A stretch of 29,652 bases of DNA from Branchiostoma floridae. Its lineage: Eukaryota; Chordata; Leptocardii; Amphioxiformes; Branchiostomatidae. Of this stretch, positions 10,464 through 20,173 are shown piece after piece (the stretch's first letter is position 1; every line of letters begins with the position of its first letter). The stretch covers positions 84,670-114,321 of the forward strand of contig NW_023365757.1 of the NCBI RefSeq assembly GCF_000003815.2, given 5' to 3'. Made by a program: the position numbers and the translations under genes. Below the pieces are notes generated by a model. It had not been told where the DNA came from. It worked only from the letters and a program-made list of their open reading frames with translations, and did no database searches.

Positions 10464-11734
10464 TTTCCTAAGTCCGATCGTATGGGGTCGCTTTTCTGCG
10501 GTTACCGAAGGGTTCTCTTAGCGGTTATCCCCCAGGTGAGCCTTCATTCGTATGTAGAAAAGTTACAAAGTAATTTTGGGTACTCCAACAACTTTCTACC
10601 TTCTGCCCACGTGTTTTACTATGATATTCAAGTGTTGAAAGTAACGCACATTTTCTTTGAAATTTCCTAAGTCCGATCGTATGGGGTCGCTTTTTTGCGG
10701 TTACCGAAGGGTTCTCTTAGCGGTTAGCGGTTATCCCCCAGGTGAGCCTTCATTCGTATGTAGAAAAGTTACAAAGTAATGTTGGGTCCTCCAACAACTT
10801 TCTACCTTCTGCCCACGTGTTTTACTATGATATTCAAGTGTTGAAAGTAACGCACATTTTCTTTGAAATTTCCTAAGTCCGAGACCTAAGAGGATCTGTT
10901 ATAAGTAACAAACGCTGCACTGCCCTCTAAAAAAAACCGAGAACCATTTTTTTGTAGAAAAGTTACAAAGTAATTTTGGGTACTCCAACAACTTTCTACC
11001 TTCTGCGCACGTGTTTTACTATGATATTCAAGTGTTGAAAGTAACGCACAGTTTCTTTGAAATTTCCTAAGTCCGATCGTATGGGGTCGCTTTTTTTGCG
11101 GTTACCGAAGGGTTCGCTTAGCGGTTATCCCCCAGGTGAGCCTTCATTCGTATGTAGAAAAGTTACAAAGTAATTTTGGGTACTCCAACAACTTTCTATC
11201 TTCTGCCCACGTGTTTTACTATGATATTCAAGTGTTGAAAGTAACGCACATTTTCTTTGAAATTTCCTAAGTCCGATCGTATGGGGTCGCTTTTTTTGCG
11301 GTTACCGAAGGGTTCGCTTAGCGGTTATCCCCCAGGTGAGCCTTCATTCGTATGTAGAAAAGTTACAAAGTAATTTTGGGTACTCCAACAACTTTCTACC
11401 TTCTGCCCACGTGTTTTACTATGATATTCAAGTGTTGAAAGTAACGCACATTTTCTTTGAAATTTCCTAAGTCCGATCGTATGGGGTCGCTTTTTTGCGG
11501 TTACCGAAGGGTTCTCTTAGCGGTTAGCGGTTATCCCCCAGGTGAGCCTTCATTCGTATGTAGAAAAGTTACAAAGTAATTTTGGGTACTCCAACAACTT
11601 TCTACCTTCTGCCCACGTGTTTTACTATGATATTCAAGTGTTGAAAGTAACGCACATTTTCTTTGAAATTTCCTAAGTCCGATCGTATGGAGTCGCTTTT
11701 TTGCGGTTACCGAAGGGTTCGCTTAGCGGTTAGC
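10464..11734 (+). repeat. Tandem repeat B', about six copies of 200 bp
   Basis: The block TTCTGCCCACGTGTTTTACT recurs at about 10605, 10811, 11005, 11205, 11405 and 11611, giving a 200-bp period, or 206 bp where AGCGGT is duplicated. Units share the order of blocks with repeat B (GCGGTTA, GAGCCTT, GTAGAAAAGT, AAAGTAATTTTG.GTACTC, ACTTT.TACC.TTCT, ATTCAAGTG, AAAGTAACGCACA) but are clearly diverged, so B and B' are related subfamilies. The third unit has a replaced segment at about 10875-10955. The array runs straight into reversed satellite A at 11734/11735. Confidence 0.9.
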
Positions 11735-14700
11735 GAATCGACGGGTGCAAACCGCAAATCAATCGGATACATCCTTCTCGAGTTATTCTTGAGTATAGGC
11801 GCTTTGTTTAGGCGCAACCGCTAGCTACTTTTTGAAACGCCGTCTGTCGCGGCACTTGGTAGGGTGATGACTTAAGACTGAGATTGTAGCTTACAGTTCA
11901 AGTTCCGGCCCGACAAACTTGGTATCATTCGAAAGCTTGCTTAGTAAGGAATCGACGGGTGCAAACCGCAAATCAATCGNNNNNNNNNNNNNNNNNNNNN
12001 NNNNNNNNNNNNNNNNNNNNNNNNNNNNNNNNNNNNNNNNNNNNNNNNNNNNNNNNNNNNNNNNNNNNNNNNNNNNNNNNNNNNNNNNNNNNNNNNNNNN
12101 NNNNNNNNNNNNNNNNNNNNNNNNNNNNNNNNNNNNNNNNNNNNNNNNNNNNNNNNNNNNNNNNNNNNNNNNNNNNNNNNCGCAAAATAATCAGATACAT
12201 CCTTCTCGAGTTATTCTTGACTATAGGCGCTCTGTTTAGGCGCAACCGCTAGCTAGTTTTGAAACACCGCCTGTCGCGGCACTTGGTAGGGTGATGACTA
12301 AAGACCGAAATTGTAGCTTACAGTTCAAGTTTCGGCCCAACAAACTTGGTATCATTCGAAAGCTTGCTTAGTAAGGAATCGAAGGGTGCAAACCGCAAAA
12401 TAATCGGATACATCCTTCTCGAGTTATTCTTGACTATAGGCGCTCTGTTTAGGCGCAACCGCTAGCTACTTTTTGAACACCGTCTGTCGCGGCACTTGGT
12501 AGGGTGATGACTTAAGACTGAGATTGTAGCTTACAGTTCAAGTTGCGGCCCGACAAACTTGGTATCATTCGAAAGCTTGCTTAGTAAGAAATCGACGGGT
12601 GCAAACCGCAAATCAATCGGATACATCCTTCTTGAGTTATTCTTGACTATAGGCGCACTGTTTAGGCGCAACCGCTAGCTACTGTGAAACGCCGTTTGTC
12701 GCGGCATTTGGTAGGGTGATGACTTAAGACTGAGATTGTAGCTTACAGTTCAAGTTGCGGCCCGACAAACTTGGTATCATTCGAAAGCTTGCTTAGTAAG
12801 AAATCGACGGGTGCAAACCGCAAATCAATCGGATACATCCTTCTTGAGTTATTCTTGACTATAGGCGCTCTGTTTAGGCGCAACCGCTAGCTACTTTTTG
12901 AAACGCCGCCTGTCGCGGCACTTGGTAGGGTGATGACTTAAGACTGAGATTGTAGCTTACAGTTCAAGTTCCGGCCCGACAAACTTGCTATCATTCGAAT
13001 GCTTGCTTACTAAGGAATCGACGGGTGACAACCGCAAAATAATCGGATACATCCTTCTCGAGTTATTCTTGACTATAGGCGCTCTGTTTAGGCGCAACCG
13101 CTAGCGAGTTTTGAAACACCGCCTGTCGCGGCACTTGGTAGGGTGATGACTTAAGACTGAGATTGTAGCTTACAGTTCAAGTTGCGGCCCGATAAACTTG
13201 GTATCATTCGAAAGCTTGCTTAGTAAGAAATCGAAGGGTGCAAACCGCAAAATAATCGCATACATCCTTCTCGAGTTATTTTTGGCTATAGGCGCTCTGT
13301 TTAGGCGCAACCGCTAGCTAGTTTTTGAAACACCACCTGTCGCGGCACTTGGTAGGGTGATGACTTAAGACTGAGATTGTAGCTTACAGTTCAAGTTCCG
13401 TCCCGACAAACTTGGTATCATTCGAAAGCTTCCTTAGTAAGGAATCGAAGGGTGCAAACCGCAAAAAAATCGGATACATCCTTCTTGAGTTATTCTAGAC
13501 TATAGGCGAACTGTTTAGGCGCAACCGCTAGCTAGTTTTTGAAACACCACCTGTCGCGGCACTTGGTAGGGTGATGACTTAAGACTGAGATGGTAGCTTA
13601 CAGTTCAAGTTCCGGCCCGACAAACTTGGTATCATTTAAAAGCTTGCTTAGTAAGGAATCGACGGGTGCAAACTGCAAAATAATTGGATACATCCTTCTC
13701 TAGTTATTCTTGACTATAGGCGCTCTGTTTAGGCGCAACCGCTAGCTAGCTTTGAAACACCGTCTGTCGCGGCACTTGGCAAGGTGATGACTTAAGACTG
13801 AGATTGTAGCTTACAGTTCAAGTTCCGGCCCAACAAACTTGGTATCATTCGTAAGCTTGCTTAGTAAGGAATCGACGGGTGCAATCCGCAAAATAATCGA
13901 ATACATCCTTCTCGAGTTATTCTTGACTATATGCGCTCTGTTTAGGCGCAACCGCTAGCTAGTTTTTGAAACACCGCCTGTCGCAGCACTTGGCAGGGTG
14001 ATGACTTAAGACTGAGATTGTAGCTTACAGTTCAAGTTCCGGCCCAACAAACTTGGTATCATTCAAAAGCTTGCTTAGTAAGGGATCGACGGGTGCAAAC
14101 CGCAAATCAATCGGATACATCCTTCTCGAGTTATTCTAGACTATAGGCGCTCTGTTTAGGCGCAACCGCTAGCTAGTTTTTGAAACACCGTCTGTCGCGG
14201 CACTTGGTAGGGTGCTGACTTAAGACTGAGATTGTAGCTTACAGTTCAAGTTCCGGCCCAACAAATTTGGTATCATTCGAAATATTGCTCAGTAAGGAAT
14301 CGACGGGTGCAAACCGCAAAATAATCGGATACATCCTTCTCGAGTTATTCTTGGCTATAAGCGCTCTGTTTAGGCGCAATCGCTAGCTAGTTTTTGAAAC
14401 ACCGCCTGTCGCGGCACGTGGTAGGGTGCTGACTTAAGACTGAGATTGTAGCTTACAGTTCAAGTTCCGACCCGACAAACTTGCTATCATTCGAATGCTT
14501 TTTTACTAAGGAATCGACGGGTGACAACCGCAAAATAATCGGATACATCCTTCTCGAGTTATTCTTGACTATAGACGCTCTGTTTAGGCGCAACTGCTAG
14601 CTAGTTTTTGAAACACCGTTTTTCGCAGCACTTGGTAGGGTGCTGACTTAAGACTGAGATTGTAGCTTACAGTTCAAGTTCCGGCCCGACAAACTTGGTA

Positions 14701-15385
14701 TCATTCGAAAGCTTGCTTAGTAAGGAATCGACGGCTGCAAACCGCAAAATAATCGGATACATCCTTCTCTAGTTATTTTAGACCATAGGCGCTCTGTTTA
14801 GGCGCAACCGCTAGCTAGTTTTGAAACACCGCCTGTCGCGGCACTTGGCAGGGTGATGACTTAAGACTGAGATTGTAGCTTACAGTTCAAGTTCCGGCCC
14901 AACAAACTTGGTATCATTCGAAAGCTTGCTTAGTAAGGAATCGAAGGGTGCAAACCGCAAAATAATCGAATACATCCTTCTCGATTTATTTTTGGCTATA
15001 GGCGCTCTGTTTAGGCGCAACCGCTAGCGAGTTTTGAAACACCGCCTGTCGCGGCACTTGGTAGGGTGATGACTTAAGACTGAGATTGCAGCTTACAGTT
15101 CAAGTTCTGGCGGGACAAACTTGGTATCATTCGAAAGCTTGCTTAGTAAGAAATCGAAGGGTGCAAACCGCGAAATAATCGGATACATCCTTCTCGAGTT
15201 ATTTTTGGCTATAGGCGCACTGTTTAGGCGCAACCGCTAGCTAGTTTTTGAAACACCGTCTGTCGCGGCACTTGGTAGGTTGATGACTGAGACTGTAGCT
15301 TACAGTTCAAGTTCCGGCCCAACAAACTTGGTATCATTCGAAAGCTTGCTTAGTAAGGAATCGAAGGATGCAAACCGCAAATCAA
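11735..15385 (-). repeat. Satellite A, reversed array
   Basis: This is the reverse complement of the 1631-9081 satellite, with about 17 monomer lengths. Its blocks read AATCGACGGGTGCAAACCGC, CGCAACCGCTAGCTA and ACTTGGTAGGGTGATGACTT. The monomers differ more from one another than in the left array, with scattered point changes such as GCTAGCGAG and TGACAACC. It ends at the same A/B junction that opens the left array. A 201-base gap interrupts it. Confidence 0.95.
11980..12180. other. Assembly gap (201 N)
   Basis: Run of N inside the reversed satellite A array, about one monomer long. Confidence 1.
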
Positions 15386-16074
15386 ATATACCTGTCGAAA
15401 GAAGGGAAAACGTCATCTGAGTACTAAAAATTACTTTCTTACTTTTCTACAAGGCTCGAAACCTTGTCGGATTAACAGCGAAAGTCGGGCACCCGGAAAG
15501 CTCAATTTTCACCGTTGACGCTGAAAGTTTATAACTTTCAAACGTATATGGCGCCAATAGTACAAAATGTGCGTTACTTTAATCACTTGACTCGCATAGC
15601 AATACCTGTGGAAAGAAGGGGAAAAGTCATCTGAGTACTAAGAATTACTTTCTTACTTTTCTACAAGGCTCGAAACCTTGTCGGATTGATGCGAAATTCG
15701 GGCACAGGAAAGCTCCATTTTCACCGTTGACGCTGAAAGTTCTTAACTTTCAAACGTATATTGCGCCAAGACTACAGAGTGTGCGTTACTTTAGTTACTT
15801 GAATTGCATAGCAATATCCGTGGAAAGAAGGGAAAAAGTCATCTGAGTTCTATGAATTACTTTGTTACTTTTCTACAAGGCTTGAAACTTAGTTGGATTG
15901 ACTGCGAAAGTCGGGCACAGGAAAGCTCCATTTTCACCGTTGAAGCTGAAAGTTCATAACTGTCAAACGTATATGGCGCCAAGAGTACAAAGTGTGCGTT
16001 ACTTTAGTCAGTTGAATTGCATAGCAATACCCGTGGAAAGAAGGGAAAAAGTCATCTGAGTACTAGAAATTACA
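15386..16074 (-). repeat. Tandem repeat B, reversed, about three copies
   Basis: This is the reverse complement of the 1053-1630 array, recognised by GAAAGAAGGGAAAA.GTCATC, ACTTTTCTACAAGGCT, TTTTCACCGTTGA.GCTGAAA and TGTGCGTTACTTTA blocks. The last unit is cut short within its AGTACTAGAAATTACA block, where TIR element copy 3 begins. Confidence 0.9.
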
Positions 16075-16544
16075 GGTGGCAGAACACAGTTTTTCGCCTA
16101 TGGGGATTTTACATGGTTAAGGTCCCATTAGTGAGGAGGTTCGACTCAGAAGTTATAGCAGCGTGCAAAAGTTATGAACAAGAATTGAATATGTTGGAGT
16201 TCAGGGTAGAATCTAACTAATATGTGAAAATGAGCTTAAGTTTGCCTGCTCGTTTTCCGAGAAAAACACTTTCAAATGACCCCCAGCGGAGGTCACCATA
16301 CTACAGCCGACACACGGAAGTAGCGGGAACAGGATTCGTTCGCGAAGTACTACCCAGCCATACAAACATCGTAACACAAGTCACACAGCCTCAAAACTTA
16401 CGTATAATTACTCTACTATTTGCAACAGTTACCGACTCGCTGACATGCACAGAAAAAATTCTATGGCTTTTCAAGAATTGCGACGTACTATTTTGTGCCC
16501 GACCTACTTTTGTGGGTCGCCCATAAATACTGTGTTCTGCGACC
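16075..16544 (-). mobile_element. TIR element (MITE), copy 3, reversed
   Basis: This is the reverse complement of the element at 601-1048. It starts GGTGGCAGAACACAGTTTTT and ends ACTGTGTTCTGCGACC. Its outer flank (16545-16651) matches the outer flank of copy 1, but its inner flank joins repeat B at a different place. The immediate flanks TACA and CGTT do not form a target duplication. It thus looks like a rearranged duplicate of copy 1 rather than an independent insertion. Confidence 0.8.
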
Positions 16545-16777
16545 CGTTGAATAACGGTTCAGAAAAGATGGCAACCAAACGCAAAAAGTATCACCATGCA
16601 CAAACGATACCAATGTCTTCATTAACAAAAGAAAGATTTGTACAAGAAAATGTGATTCATTTGGAAGACTGAATAGCAAATCAGCTAACCAATATTTCTT
16701 TTCTATCATGTCTATTAAAACATTTACGTTCTCATTCTACTCAAGGAGGTTAAAAAGACCTTGTTTTCTTCATGTAC

Positions 16778-16994
16778 TACTGTAAATGCATTTAAGTTCG
16801 CGAGGATTTGATTTCGCGGTAGCGGGAAAGGTCTGGGACTTTTCGCGGTGGTTTTTCGCGGTAGCACCATGCACTGTATAGTCTCTTGCCATTGAAAAAT
16901 GTTCGCGGAGGTTTTAAATTCGCGGTGAATCGGCCACCGCCAAAACCAGGACCGTGAACATTAATCGACCGCGAAAGTTTTTGCATTTACAGTA
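16778..16994. mobile_element. MITE with ACTGTAAATGCA ends, copy 1
   Basis: It begins TACTGTAAATGCATTTAAG and ends GCATTTACAGTA, so the ends are inverted repeats. The interior repeats the motif TTCGCGGT/ACCGCGAA several times in both orientations. It is 217 bp and non-coding. A shorter relative is at 20929-21087. Sharing of TA at both ends fits a TA target duplication. Confidence 0.8.
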
Positions 16995-17005
16995 TACTAT
17001 TTGGT

Positions 17006-17031
17006 CACGTGGCAAAACATTGGGTCACGTG
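17006..17031. promoter_or_regulatory. Paired CACGTG E-boxes
   Basis: CACGTG occurs twice with a 20-bp repeat distance (GGTCACGTGGC and GGTCACGTGAC), about 85-110 bases before the ATG at 17114. The third family promoter also has one (CTCACGTGACC at 26852). USF/MITF/TFE-type bHLH factors bind such palindromes; binding here is inferred. Confidence 0.45.
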
Positions 17032-17113
17032 ACAAAGCAACTTCGCCTCAAGTTTCTTCAGATTTCTTCAGACTGTAGGCTTGAAAGGTGTTAAAAACGA
17101 CGGCCCTAACGCA

Positions 17114-17195
17114 ATGACCGAAAACTCGAATACTCTGCTGCTGCATGCTGCTAAGAATGGCTCACTTGAAGGCGTTAAAGCGGCATTAGAAGCTG
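17114..17195 (+). CDS. First coding exon A of an ankyrin-MYND family gene
   Basis: The exon codes for 27 residues plus one base (MTENSNTLLLHAAKNGSLEG.. to ..ALEAG) and ends at a strong donor, GCTG|GTAAGTC. It matches the ankyrin start of the exon at 20014 (LLNAARDGSVDGIKAALKAG) and ends in the same phase, 1. The first intron also begins alike in both (GTAAGT.GGACCAAGTTT). It lacks the acidic N-terminus of the 20014 exon. A TTG 33 bases upstream is in frame, but ATG 17114 is the natural start. No matching exons 2-5 follow before 20014, so it is either an alternative first exon that splices to 22183 (phase fits) or a leftover of a truncated tandem copy. Confidence 0.65.
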
Positions 17196-17559
17196 GTAAG
17201 TCGGACCAAGTTTGTAGGTATTTTGGTAGTTGGGAGTTGTTCGAATCGCCTGTTGCTAGTATAATTTAGTAGTAAGTTGATATAATATCGTTTGTTCCCA
17301 AGACTAATTAATCATCCCACATCCTTCTTTCGGTGAACCAAAATCATTCTACTCTCCGGGCAGAGGCTGGTTTTTGATGCCTGTCAAAAAAGGTCGGGCT
17401 TTCTATTTGTGACCGGGTTTCGTCTTGTTTGGCTCGGCTGGACTCAATTTATTTTGACATTTCTTGCCTCAGATCTCCCACTGAGAATCCCCCGGTCTCG
17501 CCAAGCCGACCACCGGAACTGTAAACAGCAGTAACATCTGTGCACAGTACTTACCGCCT

Positions 17560-17605
17560 ATGTGTATTTTTTCAGACGTAGTTCATGTGTATTTTTTCAG
17601 ACGTA
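17560..17605 (+). repeat. Direct 21-bp repeat, period 25
   Basis: ATGTGTATTTTTTCAGACGT followed by A occurs twice, at 17560 and 17585, with a 4-base spacer. It is a simple local duplication. Confidence 0.85.
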
Positions 17606-17878
17606 CTCATATTATGCTATTTGTAGCCACATGAACTCAAATTTTAGTACTACTGTTTTATCTTAGAAATGGTTTACAGTGCTGCTACTTGTGTTCCTGC
17701 AAGGAATGCCTCCCAGACACATTCCCGGAGGGCCCAGCCAGTGGTGCACATGGACAGGCCAACCTCAGGTCACTGGTAGGGTTAGAGATTAGCAATTACT
17801 ATGCCTGTCAATCATTTGAGTGCCATATGATGGGGCTATGAATGGGGGGATCTGAGTAGCCTGACGTGATAGCCAGGC

Positions 17879-17920
17879 CAGGTAGACAGCCCAGGTAGAC
17901 AGCCCAGGTAGACAGCCCAG
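17879..17920 (+). repeat. 13-bp minisatellite, three copies
   Basis: CCAGGTAGACAGC is repeated three times in tandem. Confidence 0.9.
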
Positions 17921-17985
17921 CTCTTTCATCGAACCCCAAATCTTTCCCTGTCTGCTCTTTCCCTAGCCTGGTATCCAGCCGTGTT

Positions 17986-18045
17986 ATAGCCCCCGAGTCT
18001 CTTCTGTCCTCTTCGCAAAGTACAGAGAAGAAACTCGGGAGCTAT
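17986..18045. repeat. Imperfect hairpin
   Basis: The left arm ATAGCCCCCGAGTCTCTTCT pairs with the right arm AGAAGAAACTCGGGAGCTAT with a few mismatches around a loop of about 14 bases. Confidence 0.7.
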
Positions 18046-18073
18046 TATATGATACTGCTAGCCTGAGTAACAT

Positions 18074-18127
18074 CCTGAGTATCATCCTCCGTAGTAACCG
18101 TGGTTACTACGGAGGATGATACTCAGG
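18074..18127. repeat. Perfect 26-bp hairpin with 2-base loop
   Basis: CCTGAGTATCATCCTCCGTA (plus GTAACC) is followed after GT by its exact reverse complement ending GATACTCAGG. A short direct echo, CCTGAGTAACATCCTGAGTA, precedes it. It is likely a remnant of a foldback element. Confidence 0.9.
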
Positions 18128-18240
18128 CTATAATACGGCCGGATATTAGGCTACTCTTGCCCAGCCTCTGAGGTAACCTACTTCTAACCTATGGGCCAAC
18201 TCAAGTCAATATTACCAGTGAGCCGCATGCAGTGACTCCG

Positions 18241-19189
18241 CAGAGGCGGCGGCACCATTTTTTAGTTGTGGGGGCGAAAATTTCTCATATCACTCAATCG
18301 AGGGCCGAAGGCCCGAGGCGTCGCGCCGGAGGCGCGACCCTTCTAGGGGGGTCCGGGGGCATGCACCACCGGAAAAATTTCAAATTTAAACAGTCTGAAA
18401 CGCTATTTCCTGTATTTTGAGGGGCAAATTTTGCTGCCAGACTAAGCTAACTTCAATGACATTTCTATCAAAAATACATGTAGTTTTAGCTTTAGTTATT
18501 GAGGGCGACACCCCCAACATATTTTCACCATCTCGAGCGGCGAAGGTACGAGCCGTTGCAAGGTAGGTTCTGGAAATTTTTTAAATCTAGACCCTCTGAA
18601 ACGCCATTTCCTCTATTTTGAGGGACAAATTTTTCAGACAGAGTGACAGACTAAGCTGAATTTAATTAAATTTCTAGTAGAGAAAACGATTTTTGAGGGC
18701 GACGACCCACGCACCAACATATTTTGCACTACGTCGTCGTGAGCCCCGAAGACGCAAGCCGCCGCAAGGAGTTTTGGAGAAATTTTAAAATCAGGACACT
18801 TTGAATGCCATTTCCTGCATTTGAGGGGAACATTTTGCTTGTAAACAAAGTTTGATAATGAAATTTCTACTAGAAAAAGGTCGTGGGGGACGACGCTCCA
18901 GTAGCATTTTCCCACCATGTCCAGTGCCGACGGCGCGAATCCTCACAAGGGAGGTCCTTTGAAATTTTGAAATCTGGACCCTCTGAAACGTCATTTCCTG
19001 CATTTTTAGGGCCAAATTTTGCCAGTAGACTAGCGAGATTTGATGAAATTTCCATTAGTGAAAATATACACAAGGGTTTCAGCTTGATTTTGAGTGTTTC
19101 AGCTTATTTTATCGTGGGGGCGACGCCCCCACGACCTATTTGTTGTGGGGGCGGCCGCCCCCATTGCCCCCATGGTGCCGCCGCCACTG
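18241..19189. mobile_element. Non-autonomous DNA transposon, hAT-like, with internal tandem repeats
   Basis: The left end is CAGAGGCGGCGGCACCAT. The right end, read on the other strand, is CAGTGGCGGCGGCACCAT, so the TIR is 18 bp with one mismatch. CTCCG flanks both sides (18236-18240 and 19190-19194), a probable 5-bp target duplication. CAGNGGCGG ends are typical of hAT elements, and a 5-bp duplication occurs in one hAT branch; this assignment is inferred. The 949-bp body has no transposase frame. It is mostly four diverged direct copies, about 183-203 bp apart, marked by CTGAAACGCCATTTCCTGCA at about 18395, 18596, 18800 and 18983. Confidence 0.75.
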
Positions 19190-19640
19190 CTCCGTCACAC
19201 CTCCTTGTGTTTTCGTTGATTCAGAGTTTTGAAACTATTTCCGTCACAAATCTAGTCTTCGACTTTCTGTAAGAATAACAACTTACTACTACGATAATAA
19301 ACTGTTGGTTGATAGTATACACTTTATTGTCTTCTTTTTGCCAAGAGTGGACCACTGGAATGTAAACGTACACTCTTTAGGGTGTCAGCGTACACCCCTA
19401 GGGGTGCCTTGGAGACAGAAAACCAACAGGCCAGTCACCAGCTTATAAGTTCCAGATGGTTCCAGTTTCTCAAACAAAAAGCTCCTTGTTCATACCAACC
19501 CTGAACTTTATCTTTTCAGTCTCCTTTTCTATACCCTGTACAGTAGTGACTGTATCCTTCGGATTGGGTTCTGAGCCATCGTCAATCGGTCCAGTCACTC
19601 ACAGTTCCCCTGTATGTAGAAGTTTGTCTGTTTTTGACGC
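19190..19640. other. Non-coding stretch before promoter B
   Basis: I see no exon, tandem array or TIR element here. The only local structure is a small palindrome, CACCCCTAGGGGTG, near 19393-19406. Confidence 0.5.
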
Positions 19641-20013
19641 TCTCTGACATTTGTCACACCCGGTGCAGGCAAGAAGGTAACGATCCCCACACCCAACATC
19701 TGCTTGAAGCAGCAGGCGGTATGGCGAAAAGGTGACAATGATAGCAGCCAAGCGCAAAAAGCACACACTCGGAAAGGCATAAAATATTGACGTCTACACA
19801 TATTTGTGCATCAATCACATACTTTTCTAGGAAAATATTATTATTATTGAACTAAAAATAGTGATAGAATAAAAAAGAAGCCTTTTGGTAGTCCTTTATT
19901 CTAAATGTTTACGTTCTCATGCTGTTCCTATGACGTGCACACTTCTTCAGAACAGACTGTTGGTGTGGAACCCTGGTGTGGAAGGTGTGAGCTAGCGATA
20001 GTTCTGACAAATT
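19641..20013 (+). promoter_or_regulatory. Upstream region of the complete ankyrin-MYND gene
   Basis: This shares ordered blocks with the region before the third copy: TTTGTCACACCCGG (19650 / 26535), a 40-base identical block (19681-19720 / 26569-26608), AGCAGCCAA.CGCAA.AAGCACACA, and TTTACG.TCTC.TGCT (19908 / 26813). The last block is followed by a CRE-like TGACGT at 19931-19936, also kept in the third copy (26833-26838). No TATA box is clear. The ATG context is AATTATGGCG. Homology is visible; regulatory roles are inferred. Confidence 0.55.
19681..19720. promoter_or_regulatory. 40-bp block identical in two promoters
   Basis: All 40 bases, including the palindromic CTGCTTGAAGCAG, are identical to 26569-26608, although the flanks have diverged. 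It may be a cis-regulatory element, or a conserved part of an unrecognised repeat or minus-strand exon. Confidence 0.55.
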
Positions 20014-20173
20014 ATGGCGGATGAGGTATCTACGGATGAGGCGGTACATGAACGTTACATAGCTCCAGATGAGGTTGATACGGATGAGGAGGCTACGGAT
20101 GAGGCGAATGAAGCTCTTTTGAATGCTGCTAGGGACGGCTCGGTTGACGGCATTAAAGCGGCATTGAAAGCTG
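20014..20173 (+). CDS. Exon 1: acidic N-terminus and first ankyrin helix
   Basis: The ATG at 20014 opens residues 1-53 plus one base. The first 31 residues contain a repeated TDE/DEA-rich pattern (VSTDEA, VDTDEEATDEA), apparently grown from tandem GGATGAGG-like codons. NEALLNAARDGSVDGIKAAL then starts the first ankyrin repeat. The donor is GCTG|GTAAGTG, phase 1. There is no in-frame upstream ATG in a better context. Confidence 0.8.

Larger units (their letters stand above)
16545..17113 (+). promoter_or_regulatory. Upstream region of ankyrin-MYND first exon A
   Basis: The block ATTTACGTTCTCATTCT (about 16722-16738) matches TTTACGTTCTCATGCT at 19908 and TTTACGCTCTCTTGCT at 26813, upstream of the two sister first exons. 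Nearer the exon are two identical E-box cores, CACGTG, at 17006-17011 and 17026-17031, each within GGTCACGTG. A 217-bp MITE (16778-16994) separates the shared block from these boxes. The transcription start is not defined. No TATA box is obvious. Confidence 0.5.
17196..18240. other. Non-coding region after first exon A, with small repeats
   Basis: No exon is recognised. About 17340-17530 resembles about 20500-20735 in the intron of the next copy (shared TTTCTGGCCTCA/TTTCTTGCCTCAGAT and GCCAAG..GA.C blocks), a trace of gene duplication or of a shared element. It also holds two 21-bp direct copies (17560-17605), a 13-bp repeat (17879-17920) and two hairpins (17986-18045 and 18074-18127). Confidence 0.6.
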
